Shown piece after piece: positions 13,692 through 20,444 of a DNA stretch of 33,550 nucleotides; the stretch's first letter is position 1, and each line of letters starts with the position of its first letter. The notes below the pieces were generated by a model. That model made no database searches. It had not been told where the DNA came from and was given only the letters and a program-made list of their open reading frames with translations. A program made the position numbers and the translations under genes. The DNA comes from a virus. Location of the stretch: IMG/VR virus record IMGVR_UViG_3300013120_000374, positions 1-33,550 of that record, one strand, 5' to 3'.

Positions 13692-14841
13692 TAAGGCCAA
13701 ACGCTCAGAGCGAACCTGGGGCCCGTCGGCTGTTGACACGATCAATGAGCCGTTGCGGATTACGGGCTCGATTCTCATCGGGCAGATGGATGCATTCGCG
13801 GCGGACACTACGTTCCCGATTGAGACGTATCCGTTTGCGCGTTACGCGGGGCCGCGTGACGATCGGAACTCGGAGCTCTGCCGGCGGCTTCACAATCAGA
13901 TCTTCGACCGGCGGGATCCGTCGTTCGCGGAGTTCACGCCGCCGGTGCACATCAACTGCCGGCATTACTGGACGTTCATCGGGAAGGCCGACGGGCGCAG
14001 GCCGAACTTCGTCCGGCCGGAACAGGCGATCATTGACCGCGATGGGCACTTCGTGCGGGACCCGGAGAAGTACTCTCCTCTACGTGTACGCGCGCGCGCG
14101 AACGGGCGGGACTTCATCTTCCGGCGGGTGAAGGATGAGTCGGGCGAGGTGGTGTCGAAGATCACGTGGCGGCAGCGGGGGATGGATGCGCCGGTCACTG
14201 GGGTCGAGAATCTGCTGCCGACGAAGGAAGAGGTGGAGTCGGGGACGGAGCCGTGGTCGGTGGATAAGGTGCGGAGGTTCTTGCGGGAGTTGCCGCGGGA
14301 GGTGCGGCAAGCGCCGGGGCTCACGGAGATGGCATTCGCTGGCGATGAGTACGCGGCCCATGTGGCGCAGGTTCCGCCGGCAGACCAGGCGGCGACTCTG
14401 AGGGCACTTGGGTACTACCGGGCGGACACGGGGCAGGTTGTCCTGAATGATGCCAGGCTGCACAATCTGCCGAATGCCGAGATGCATCTGTTGGACACGA
14501 TCGCTCACGAGAGCGGCCACGCTTGGGCGGCGGAGGCGAACTCGCCAGACAGTGTGTCGCCGCCGGCATTGACGGGCGAACTGCTGACGCTGTTCGGTGT
14601 GGCGCCAACCGCAACCATGCAGGCGCGGACAGCGTTGTTCATGGCAATCAGCGAGGACAACCAGGAGCGCGGCCACGTGACGGACTACGCGATGACCGAC
14701 CTCGGAGAGGATGAGGCGGAGAATGTCCGGCTCTTCCTTCGGTGGCAGGTCGAGAACGACAGTGCGGCCAGATCGCGCATCAAGCCTCGGAAGCGAACGG
14801 TGGCCGTGCTGAAGTCTCTACTGGGGTTGAACCTGCGATGA
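13684..14841 (+). CDS. MuF-like minor head protein fused to a zinc metallopeptidase (zincin)
   Basis: A protein of 385 residues. The N-terminal ~130 residues contain the end of a MuF/SPP1 gp7 domain: ELCRRLHNQIFDRRDP with FTPPVHINCRHYW, which follows the family's C-x-x-L-x-x-x-x-F ... P-P-x-H-x-N-C-R pattern. The long N-terminal helices usual for MuF are missing. A linker of ~110 residues follows. The C-terminal domain carries TIAHESGHAWAAEA with H275-E276-x-x-H279, the zincin signature, and about 60 residues later HVTDYAMTDLGEDEAENV. That matches the downstream motif of gluzincin-like peptidases, in which a Glu of the E-D-x-A-E block (E342-E346) is the third zinc ligand. MuF-fused effector domains are known from temperate phages; whether this one matures the head or acts on the host is unknown. 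Confidence 0.72.
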   Translation: MPDKAKRSERTWGPSAVDTINEPLRITGSILIGQMDAFAADTTFPIETYPFARYAGPRDDRNSELCRRLHNQIFDRRDPSFAEFTPPVHINCRHYWTFIGKADGRRPNFVRPEQAIIDRDGHFVRDPEKYSPLRVRARANGRDFIFRRVKDESGEVVSKITWRQRGMDAPVTGVENLLPTKEEVESGTEPWSVDKVRRFLRELPREVRQAPGLTEMAFAGDEYAAHVAQVPPADQAATLRALGYYRADTGQVVLNDARLHNLPNAEMHLLDTIAHESGHAWAAEANSPDSVSPPALTGELLTLFGVAPTATMQARTALFMAISEDNQERGHVTDYAMTDLGEDEAENVRLFLRWQVENDSAARSRIKPRKRTVAVLKSLLGLNLR

Positions 14842-15119
14842 GTGTGATTGGCGCGCAAGGAATCGAGAAGGATACGGTGGCGGTTCTGTTCGTCGACCGC
14901 GCGGAGCCGCCGGTGCGTCAGCGGGTGAAGTTGACGCGACACGGGAAGCTGGCCTTTATAGAAGGTACGCCGGAGGGGCTGGCAGAGGAGATCCTCGCCG
15001 CGGTGTCGAAGGCCGACCTCAACAAGCGGAAGCAGACAGTAGACGGCTTCAGCATCGAGATTCTGTGGTATAATCCTCAACAGAAGACCTACGAGGAATC
15101 CGGGGCCGCTGACAACTAA
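14838..15119 (+). CDS. Hypothetical protein upstream of RNA element copy 2
   Basis: A protein of 93 residues coupled by an ATGA overlap to the MuF-zincin gene. It has an alternating beta pattern (TVAVLFVDRAEPPVRQRVKL, then HGKLAFIEGTPEG), a helix (LAEEILAAVSKADLNKRK) and a final strand (FSIEILWYN). The last 17 codons include the TATAAT promoter of RNA element copy 2. Being downstream of and coupled to a peptidase gene, it could be an inhibitor or partner of the zincin, but this is speculation from position only. Family not recognised. Confidence 0.5.
   Translation: MSVIGAQGIEKDTVAVLFVDRAEPPVRQRVKLTRHGKLAFIEGTPEGLAEEILAAVSKADLNKRKQTVDGFSIEILWYNPQQKTYEESGAADN
15046..15074 (+). promoter_or_regulatory. 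Extended -10 promoter upstream of RNA element copy 2
   Basis: TATAAT at 15069-15074 is preceded by TGG, the same extended -10 (GTGGTATAAT, 10 of 10 bases) as at 4301-4310. The -35 region is not recognisable. A start near 15081 would give a ~48-nt leader before the conserved RNA core at 15129, longer than at copy 1. Confidence 0.55.
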
Positions 15120-15128
15120 CATCCGACC

Positions 15129-15216
15129 GCCCACGACGGCATCAACGCCCAGGCAGTTCCGGAACTCAACTCGCAGAGGTGAGTTCCAGAAGGTCTGGGC
15201 GTTTCGCATGTATGGC
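15129..15216 (+). ncRNA. Structured RNA element, copy 2
   Basis: Bases 15129-15155 are identical to 4321-4347. P2 is AACGCCCAG (15143-15151) with CTGGGCGTT (15195-15203), as in copy 1. P3 is replaced by an unrelated but perfect stem, GGAACTCA (15161-15168) with TGAGTTCC (15180-15187), capped by a mini-stem CTC-GCA-GAG. P1 is weaker than in copy 1: GCC/GGC plus ACG/UGU around an internal loop, although the 3' sequence still aligns (GCATGTATGGCAT against GCGTTGTAGGGCAT). The 3' side overlaps the first start codons of the gpG-like gene (15208, 15220), neither of which has a clear Shine-Dalgarno, so a cis role in translation is possible. A separate small RNA from the upstream promoter is the alternative. 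Confidence 0.7.
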
Positions 15217-15696
15217 ATGGCCGTCAAACTCAGTGGTCCGGTGCAGCTCCAGGAGACCTTCCGGGATGTGCTGGTGGACAAGCCGCGCGATCTGACGCCG
15301 GTGTGGGCTCGGATCACGATGGACTTCTACGGCATCGAGGCGGAGGTCTATGCGGCGCAGGGGGCGGCTCACGGCGGGACGAAGTGGCCGGAGCTCTCTG
15401 AGCAATACGCGGCCTGGAAGGCGAAGCACTTCCCTGGCGCGCAGATTGGCGTCCTCACCGGGATGACCCGCGAGGCGCTGACGGGACCAGGGGCGGCTTC
15501 CATCGTCGAGATGAGCCCGCAGCGGCTCGCATTGGGCGCAAGCTGGCAGCGCGGCGAGTGGGACATTCCGGGACTGCTGGACACGGGCACGGAGAAGATG
15601 CCCGCGCGCGACCCGATCCCCTCTATGCTTGGCTCCACGAAGAGCCGTTGGGTGGGCTGGATTGGTGACCATCTTATGGAGGAGGTGGCGGCGTGA
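15208..15696 (+). CDS. Mu gpG-like virion morphogenesis protein
   Basis: A protein of 162 residues from ATG 15208, or 158 from ATG 15220 (MAVKLSG). No Shine-Dalgarno precedes either, because the conserved RNA structure occupies that space; the frame is also open upstream without a standard start codon. The central part shows the family pattern: GGTKWPELSEQYAAWKAK, then IGVLTGMTREALTG, as in W-x-x-L-S-x-x-Y-x-x-x-K ... L-x-x-T-G-x-L. Mu gpG and relatives act in late head or tail-joining assembly. It lies between MuF and the protease gene exactly as in Mu. The C terminus overlaps the GTG of the next gene. Confidence 0.72.
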   Translation: MYGMAVKLSGPVQLQETFRDVLVDKPRDLTPVWARITMDFYGIEAEVYAAQGAAHGGTKWPELSEQYAAWKAKHFPGAQIGVLTGMTREALTGPGAASIVEMSPQRLALGASWQRGEWDIPGLLDTGTEKMPARDPIPSMLGSTKSRWVGWIGDHLMEEVAA

Positions 15697-16718
15697 GTGA
15701 TCGGACGATGGTTACCTTCTCCGAGGTTCTGTCCGAGGAGAACTGGATCCAAGTGCTGCCCCTCGGTGAGTGGATGTACCCGACGTGGGACGGGATGAAG
15801 GACATCCTGGTCGACGAGCGGATGCTGACGGACTTCGTGGCGAACTTCGACGGCGGCGTGGCCGGCAAGCCGCTGCCGGTGGACGCCGAGCACCGGTACG
15901 ATGCCGAAGGCGCCCATGGATGGATTGAGGAACTGCAGGCGCGGGACGCCGGGCTGTTCGCCCGGGTGGAGTGGACGGACCGGGGAAAGACCGCGATCGA
16001 GAACAAGCGATTCCGGTTTGTGAGCTCGGAGTTCGCGGAGAAGTACCGCAACAACAAGGGCAAGCTGCACCGGAATGTGTTTCTGGGCGCCGGGCTGACG
16101 GTTCGGCCCTTCATCAAGACGGACGAGCTCGAGGAGCTGCCTCAGCCCGTGCAGGCAAGCGAGGGGCTCTTCATCACCTGCCGGGAACCCGCCGGCGATC
16201 CAAGTGAGGGAGCGACGCAGGAGGCAATTGACATGGACGAACTGCAGAAGCTACGCGGGGAACTAACTGGGCAGATTGATGGGCTGCGCGAAGCGGCCGA
16301 GGCGAAGGACGGCCAGATCACCGAGCTGAACGATCAGCTCACGGCCCTGACCGCCGAACGCGATCAGGCTGCCACCGAGCTTGGCGAGGTCCGCCTCCGC
16401 GAGCAGCGGGCCGAGATCGAGACGCAGCTCGGCGAGAAGCCGTTCCCAGAGGCTCACCTGAAGCGCTTCGCCGATCTGCTCATGCGGGTCGAGGACGTCG
16501 AGCTTCGTGGCGAACTGGCGGACGCGATCGCGCAGGTCGAGATCGTGGACACCGAGGAGCGTGGCTTTACCCCCGACCCGAAGAGGGGCGGCGACAAGTT
16601 CTCCGACGCGGACCGGAAGCGGGCTCGCGAGCTCGGCATCACCGAGGAAGACCTCGAGAAGTACGGCGGCGAAGTTCCGGACTTCGTTTCGGACGGCGAC
16701 GATGACGACGAAGAGTGA
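15693..16718 (+). CDS. Mu I-like prohead protease fused to scaffold
   Basis: A protein of 341 residues; GTG start with GGAGGAGG 7 nt upstream. The N-terminal ~170 residues are the Mu-like protease: LPVDAEHRYDAEGAHGWIEEL places His67 in the D-x-x-H ... A-x-G-W context of the family, and FRFVSSEF gives the nucleophile candidates Ser111/Ser112. The second half is a scaffold: a long coiled coil (LQKLRGELTGQIDGLREAAE onward, residues about 180-250) and an acidic tail (DGDDDDEE). In Mu the full-length I protein digests scaffold during prohead maturation. An in-frame internal start at 16233 would make the scaffold alone. Confidence 0.85.
   Translation: MSDRTMVTFSEVLSEENWIQVLPLGEWMYPTWDGMKDILVDERMLTDFVANFDGGVAGKPLPVDAEHRYDAEGAHGWIEELQARDAGLFARVEWTDRGKTAIENKRFRFVSSEFAEKYRNNKGKLHRNVFLGAGLTVRPFIKTDELEELPQPVQASEGLFITCREPAGDPSEGATQEAIDMDELQKLRGELTGQIDGLREAAEAKDGQITELNDQLTALTAERDQAATELGEVRLREQRAEIETQLGEKPFPEAHLKRFADLLMRVEDVELRGELADAIAQVEIVDTEERGFTPDPKRGGDKFSDADRKRARELGITEEDLEKYGGEVPDFVSDGDDDDEE
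16233..16718 (+). CDS. Nested in-frame scaffold protein (Z-like)
   Basis: An internal ATG in the same frame as the protease, with a perfect AGGAGG at 16219-16224 and an 8-nt spacer. The product would be 161 residues, starting MDELQKLRGEL and holding only the coiled coil and the acidic C terminus. Mu makes I and Z this way, and lambda C/Nu3 is analogous: the short form is abundant scaffold and the long form the protease. The strong internal RBS is seen directly; translation is inferred. Confidence 0.7.
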   Translation: MDELQKLRGELTGQIDGLREAAEAKDGQITELNDQLTALTAERDQAATELGEVRLREQRAEIETQLGEKPFPEAHLKRFADLLMRVEDVELRGELADAIAQVEIVDTEERGFTPDPKRGGDKFSDADRKRARELGITEEDLEKYGGEVPDFVSDGDDDDEE

Positions 16719-16832
16719 GAGTCACTGAACCTGTAGCCTGACGGATCACACCGAGGTCGGCTTTGAGCGGGGCGATGAAAGCCACCAGGCGCGGCGTGTG
16801 CAAGGCGGACGGCGAGAGAAAGGAAAAAGCAC
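16719..16832 (+). other. Leader before the DUF2190-type gene with nested hairpins
   Basis: A 114-nt non-coding gap. GGCTTT (16759-16764) pairs with AAAGCC (16778-16783) and is enclosed by GCCTG (16736-16740) with CAGGC (16786-16790). The next gene has AAAGGAAAA as RBS. No T-run follows, so it is not an obvious terminator. It may be a structured 5' leader; evidence is modest. Confidence 0.35.
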
Positions 16833-17258
16833 ATGGCTGCAACCACGACTGATCGAGACACCAAGCGCAAGGTCGGCGACAGTGGCGACGGGCCGGTGAA
16901 GGCGGCGACGAAGATCCCGGCGATGGTGTTGGTGATGGAAGATGCCTCCGGCTACATCACCAACGGTGCCGACACCGCAAGCTGCGTCTTCATGGGGATC
17001 TCTCGCGAGCAGAAGGACAACACGTCTGGCGCTGCGGGCGACCTTGACATCGAGTTCTGGCGGACGGGTATCTTCACGTTCGCTTGCACGGGGATGGCTC
17101 AGGCGAATGTGGGCGACGCCGTCTACCTCGTCGACAACCAGACGGTTGGCCTGAAGGCCACGACCACGAATGACGTCTGCTGCGGACGAATCGTCAAGTT
17201 CATCTCCGCAACGGAGGTCGAAGTCGACATTGCCGATCGGTACACGATCGAGCCCTGA
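16833..17258 (+). CDS. DUF2190-like capsid-associated (decoration) protein
   Basis: A protein of 141 residues, beta-rich throughout. It has the family flow of an N-terminal strand region (KIPAMVLVMEDASGYITNGAD), a central SREQKDN, then FTFACTGMAQANVGDAVYLV and a C-terminal GRIVKFISATEVEVDI. The G-D-x-V-Y-L-V phrase and the final strand are typical of DUF2190 and similar head-decoration folds, whose genes sit next to the capsid gene. Here it lies between scaffold and gpT. Such proteins form trimeric knobs stabilising the expanded shell. Confidence 0.65.
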   Translation: MAATTTDRDTKRKVGDSGDGPVKAATKIPAMVLVMEDASGYITNGADTASCVFMGISREQKDNTSGAAGDLDIEFWRTGIFTFACTGMAQANVGDAVYLVDNQTVGLKATTTNDVCCGRIVKFISATEVEVDIADRYTIEP

Positions 17259-17266
17259 TTCGAGTG

Positions 17267-17283
17267 GGAACCCACTGGGTTCC
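17267..17283 (+). repeat. GGAACCC-ACT-GGGTTCC hairpin, copy 1
   Basis: A perfect 7-bp inverted repeat with a 3-nt loop between the DUF2190-type gene and the capsid gene. The same palindrome with loop ACA occurs at 24016-24032. No T-run follows. Confidence 0.65.
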
Positions 17284-17309
17284 AGGCGCGCGAAAGGAAG
17301 GGAAGTCAG

Positions 17310-18251
17310 ATGGCACGAGAATTGATCCAGACCCGCGTGGCGTCCTACTCGAAGACGTTCAAGGCGATGTTCCTCAAGTCGTATTGGGACGAAACGCCCG
17401 AGTTGGACAACCTGGTCACGTTCGTGACCTACACGGGCTCCGAATCGGAGCTGCAGGTCCCCGGCGCTCCACCGTACATGGAGGAGTGGCTGTCGGAACT
17501 GCAACACCAGAGGGTGTCGGCGACCCCATACACGATCAAGGATCGTCGGTGGGGCAAGGCGCTGGACATCCCGGTGTCGGCATTCGAGGATGACAACCTC
17601 GGGCTGTATCCGGCGAGCATCCAGACGTTTGGCCAGAACGCGCGGAACGCACCCGGAGATCTGGTGTGCGAGTTGATGCGTGATGGCGGGTCCACGACCT
17701 GCTATGACGGGCAGTACTTCTTCGACACGGACCATTCCGAGGGCGACAGCGGAACCCTCAACAACATCATCACTGGCACGGTCGACACGGGCTACACGCT
17801 CTCCACGTTCAAGAACGACTGGATGAGCGCGTGGGATCGGATGCAGACGTGGAAAAACGACCGCGGCAAGGCAATGCGGGGAATCTCCCCGGACACAATA
17901 GTGGTTCCCTCTGGGCTCGCGTCGCTGGCAATCGAGTTCGCCGGCGCGATGATGCTCTCCAGTACCACGAACGTGTGGGTGCCGAAGATCCGGAACGTGA
18001 TCTGCAATCCGGACCTGACGGACGTGAACGACTGGTACGCCTTCTGCACCACGAAGCCGATCAAGCCCTTCATCGTGGCGAAGCACAAGAACTATCCGGT
18101 GCCGAAGATCAGTGCTCGGATCAGCACCGACTCCGATGTTGTGTTCGAGGAAGACGTGTACTCCTGGCGGGCCAAATCCCGGCACAACGCCGGATATGGT
18201 CCGTGGCAGCTCGGGATCAAGGTCAGCAATTCCGGCTCATACACTCACTGA
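17310..18251 (+). CDS. Mu gpT-like major capsid protein
   Basis: A protein of 313 residues, the normal size for Mu gpT. It self-assembles into the HK97-fold shell. Diagnostic segments: KTFKAMFLKSYWDETPELDN at the N terminus; YMEEWLSEL with VSATPYTIKDRRWGKALDIP; FEDDNLGLYPASIQTFGQNA; LMRDGGSTTCYDGQYFFDTD (residues ~124-142), the conserved C-Y-D-G-Q-x-F-F-D-T-D-H block; and C-terminal TDSDVVFEEDVYSWRAKSRHNAGYGPW. The RBS GGAAGGGAAG stands before ATG 17310. Codon choice is more C-balanced than in most of the window, as expected for a highly expressed gene or one of different ancestry. Confidence 0.92.
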   Translation: MARELIQTRVASYSKTFKAMFLKSYWDETPELDNLVTFVTYTGSESELQVPGAPPYMEEWLSELQHQRVSATPYTIKDRRWGKALDIPVSAFEDDNLGLYPASIQTFGQNARNAPGDLVCELMRDGGSTTCYDGQYFFDTDHSEGDSGTLNNIITGTVDTGYTLSTFKNDWMSAWDRMQTWKNDRGKAMRGISPDTIVVPSGLASLAIEFAGAMMLSSTTNVWVPKIRNVICNPDLTDVNDWYAFCTTKPIKPFIVAKHKNYPVPKISARISTDSDVVFEEDVYSWRAKSRHNAGYGPWQLGIKVSNSGSYTH

Positions 18252-18264
18252 TAACCCGTGAGAC

Positions 18265-18305
18265 GGCCGGCGGGGAGTTGGTGTCCTCCTTCCTCCCCGC
18301 CGGCC
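18265..18305 (+). terminator. Perfect 13-bp hairpin downstream of the capsid gene
   Basis: GGCCGGCGGGGAG (18265-18277) pairs base for base with CTCCCCGCCGGCC (18293-18305) over a 15-nt loop, 14 nt after the gpT stop. No U-tract follows, so it may be an mRNA 3'-end stabiliser, a rho-dependent or partial terminator, or a cis-regulatory element. A conserved metagenomic RNA described downstream of Mu-like gpT genes (mu-gpT-DE) would fit the location, but I cannot confirm a match from memory. Confidence 0.55.
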
Positions 18306-18335
18306 CACATTCTGCCGAAGAGCAAAGGCGCGACG

Positions 18336-18509
18336 ATGCTTTTCGTTCGAGTACAACTCAAGCACCCGAGTGACCCTTTCCGGCGCTCGGGTGTTGTGTT
18401 TTGTAAGGCGGCGTGGACGGTGTTGACCGCAAAGCGGTTGGCGGAGATCGGCGCGGAAGGCGTGGAGCGGATTGAGACGGACCCGGCGTTTGAGGTGATC
18501 CGGTACTGA
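18336..18509 (+). CDS. Small gp35-like protein after the capsid gene
   Basis: A protein of 57 residues from ATG 18336: LFVRVQLKHPSDPFRRSGVVF, then AAWTVLTAKRLAEIGAEGVERIETDP. This is the pattern of short proteins after the capsid in Mu-like phages (gp35/HI1506 type): a strand, an R-x-G-hydrophobic-F block, then a helix ending near D-P-x-hydrophobic-x-V. Inside the frame, AGCACCCGAG (18360-18369) can pair with CTCGGGTGTT (18385-18394) just before a GTGTTTTG stretch, so an intragenic attenuator is possible. The longer frame from 18258 would include the hairpin and is rejected. Confidence 0.55.
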   Translation: MLFVRVQLKHPSDPFRRSGVVFCKAAWTVLTAKRLAEIGAEGVERIETDPAFEVIRY

Positions 18510-18548
18510 CTGGCACGTGAGGCGTGAATACGTGAAGGTCAAGGGCCT

Positions 18549-19022
18549 ATGAGTGTTTACGCGGACATCGCAGATGTGCAGGCTCTGATCGCGGCGGAGC
18601 AGTGGACTCCGAGCGCAACGAGCTACCCGACGGAGGCGACGGCGCAACGGTGGCTGGACTCATTCGAGTCAGAGGTCGAAGCGAAGATCTGCCGGAACGT
18701 GACGACGCCGGTCACGGGCATCAAGTCGGTCGAGATCATGCGGGACTCGATCGTGGCACCGATCGTGGCGGCGCGGGTGTGGCGGGTGGTGTTCGGCGGG
18801 CAGACGGAGGTGGGGCAGCAGACGTACGCGGACATCATCGAGGGACCCGCGCGCGAACTGCTCCAGAGCTTGATTGACGGCGAGAAGATCCTGCCAGACG
18901 CCTCTTACATCGAGGACCCGAGCGAGGCGCCACATGCTTCGCCGGAGTCGCCGTATGAGGACATGGACGCTTCGGCGGATGTGATTGATGAGCGGATGTT
19001 CGCGCGAGATGACGTGTGGTAG
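18549..19022 (+). CDS. gp36-like head-tail adaptor protein (DUF1320-like)
   Basis: A protein of 157 residues. MSVYADIADVQALIAAEQW, then TEATAQRWLDSFESEVEAKI is the all-helical start of the connector/adaptor proteins that bind under the portal, followed by further helices (VAARVWRVVFGG, YADIIEGPARELLQSLIDG) and an acidic tail. The position (capsid, gp35, then this) matches Mu gp36, DUF1320. I rely on order plus the N-terminal pattern rather than a complete motif set. Confidence 0.62.
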   Translation: MSVYADIADVQALIAAEQWTPSATSYPTEATAQRWLDSFESEVEAKICRNVTTPVTGIKSVEIMRDSIVAPIVAARVWRVVFGGQTEVGQQTYADIIEGPARELLQSLIDGEKILPDASYIEDPSEAPHASPESPYEDMDASADVIDERMFARDDVW

Positions 19023-19025
19023 CCC

Positions 19026-19523
19026 ATGGCATCGCTGACGGAAAACCTGATTGATGCGGCTCTCACGTTGCTGAAGGCAAACCTCCCCACAAAGCTCACC
19101 GCGGCGGGGGAGACGAATCAGCCGACAGTCGACGCGAAGGGCTACATGTATGGCGAGCCGGAGCTGTTGCCGACGTCGCGGTGTCCGTTCTTGTCGGTCG
19201 ACCGGATGCGTTGGCAGCAGCGATCGCGGGTGTTGGGCTCCCAGGGGCCGCGGAACCAGGGGAAGCAGTTTGACCTCGAGGTCACCTGCTTCGTGACCGG
19301 GGCGACCCGGGAGGAGTTGAGCATTCGGCTGCACCGGTTCTCGGATGCAGTGGTGGCGGTGTTCGAGGACTCGCCGGACCTGAGCGACAACGTGATGCTG
19401 GCCCAGGTGGTACGGGGCGACGACTCGCCCACGTTCAAGGAGCCGCGGACGAATCGGCTCTTCCGGGGGAATCGGATCGAGGTACAGCTCAACGTGGCGA
19501 AGCAACGGGGCGATACGAGCTAA
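19026..19523 (+). CDS. gp37-like tail-terminator/neck protein
   Basis: A protein of 165 residues starting 3 nt after the adaptor stop. It begins with a helix (LTENLIDAALTLLKANLPTKL), then mixed beta: CPFLSVDRMRW, a basic loop, QFDLEVTCFVTG with a helix REELSIRLHRFSDAVVAVFED, then VMLAQVVRGDD and IEVQLNVAKQRG. An alpha/beta fold of this length after the adaptor is what tail-completion or tail-terminator proteins (gpU/gp17-type) look like. Family assignment by position and secondary structure only. Confidence 0.5.
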   Translation: MASLTENLIDAALTLLKANLPTKLTAAGETNQPTVDAKGYMYGEPELLPTSRCPFLSVDRMRWQQRSRVLGSQGPRNQGKQFDLEVTCFVTGATREELSIRLHRFSDAVVAVFEDSPDLSDNVMLAQVVRGDDSPTFKEPRTNRLFRGNRIEVQLNVAKQRGDTS

Positions 19524-19694
19524 GACCCACGACCTAAGACCACACCTGAAGACACACCGTAAAGACGCGAAGGACGCAAAGATGCGCAAAGGAAGGCACA
19601 ACCGGGAAAGACAGGGATTGCCCTTCTTTGCGACCCTTCGCGCTCTTAGCGCCTTAGCGGTTACAGACCTTGACGTTCCGGCGCGGAGGATGAC
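19524..19694 (+). repeat. Intergenic AAGACGC/CGCAAAG repeats forming a long imperfect inverted repeat
   Basis: A 171-nt gap. It contains AAGACC/AAGACAC words, then CGCGAAGGACGCAAAGA (19566-19582), which is largely complementary to CTTCTTTGCGACCCTTCGCG (19623-19642); the transcript could fold into a long stem. CGCTCTTAGCGCCTTAGCGG follows. This AAAGACGCAAAG vocabulary is intergenic filler of a kind I associate with environmental high-GC bacteria. No coding sequence is visible. Confidence 0.65.
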
Positions 19695-20444
19695 ATGAGA
19701 GCGGTTTGCCTGGCAGGCGGATACGGAAAGCGGATGCGGCCGCTGACCCACTACATCGCAAAGCCGATGTTGCCGGTCGGCTGTACGCCGTTCCTGCAGT
19801 TCGCGATGGATGAGCTGGCGACGTTGACGGATGCCATCGGGACGGAGCTCGAGGTGGTCATTGGCTCCGAGCATCTCGGCTGGCAGATTCGGGAGTGGTT
19901 TGGCTCACGGTGGAAGGGCCTGCACCTCACGCACGTGTCGACGCCGGCGCCGGAAGGTACGGGCAAGCGGCTTGGGGTGATCCACCAACAGCTTCGGTTC
20001 GACGATGACACGCTCGTGTGGCTTGGCGACACGTTCTTCAATGCAGATACGTTCCGGCGGATGATCGTGGCGGACGGGGATGCCGTTCTCGGCATCACGC
20101 AGCATGGACCCTACCACGCAGACCACGGGCACGTGTGGATCGAGACGGACTACGAGCCGACGCAATATCCAGGCGGCCAGCATGTCTGGAAATGCTGGGG
20201 CGGACATTCGGACTGGGCGGACGCCGGGATCTATCGGCTGTCGCCGGATCTGCTCGACCGGATCGCTCGAGGTGGCGGGCCGAACTGCCAGGCGACGGGC
20301 GAGCACCGCATCCTCCCCACGGTGCAGGATGCGATGGGCGAGGCGACGGTCCGCGGGGTGGACATCGGTGAGTGGATCCACCTCGGTGATGAGCCTACGC
20401 CGGAGGAGAACTACCTGAACGTACAAGGAGCGTTGCTGCAGTGA
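19695..20444 (+). CDS. Sugar-phosphate nucleotidyltransferase (RmlA/GCD1-like)
   Basis: A protein of 249 residues. The start MRAVCLAGGYGKRMRPLTHY with KPMLPV is the G-x-G-x-R-(M/L)-x-P-L-T ... K-P-x-L-P-V signature that binds NTP and sugar-1-phosphate. VWLGDTFFN supplies the metal-binding Asp near residue 115, and DAGIYRLSP is the usual second metal/sugar region. These enzymes make NDP-sugars from NTP and sugar 1-phosphate. It lies inside the structural operon, before an endolysin and a tandem glycosyltransferase, and likely supplies an activated sugar. The exact sugar cannot be read. The ATG has GGAGGATGAC upstream. Confidence 0.85.
   Translation: MRAVCLAGGYGKRMRPLTHYIAKPMLPVGCTPFLQFAMDELATLTDAIGTELEVVIGSEHLGWQIREWFGSRWKGLHLTHVSTPAPEGTGKRLGVIHQQLRFDDDTLVWLGDTFFNADTFRRMIVADGDAVLGITQHGPYHADHGHVWIETDYEPTQYPGGQHVWKCWGGHSDWADAGIYRLSPDLLDRIARGGGPNCQATGEHRILPTVQDAMGEATVRGVDIGEWIHLGDEPTPEENYLNVQGALLQ

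Noticed and set aside
15121-15207. N-terminal extension of the gpG-like protein through RNA copy 2
   Set aside because: The frame is open but has no ATG, GTG or TTG upstream, and the two copies of the element do not share a reading frame.
4321-15216. The two 27-nt identical blocks as a diversity-generating retroelement template/variable pair or as CRISPR repeats
   Set aside because: No reverse transcriptase, no adenine-specific mismatches, only two distant copies, and the differences lie in a paired stem rather than at scattered A positions.
16746-18185. Long minus-strand open frame opposite the capsid genes (also at 23943-25595, 7290-8585, 31992-33323)
   Set aside because: The opposite strand carries clear Mu gpT, portal, tail and tape-measure proteins. 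The minus-strand translations are Arg/Pro/His-rich, without domains or plausible RBS, as expected of shadow frames in GC-rich DNA.
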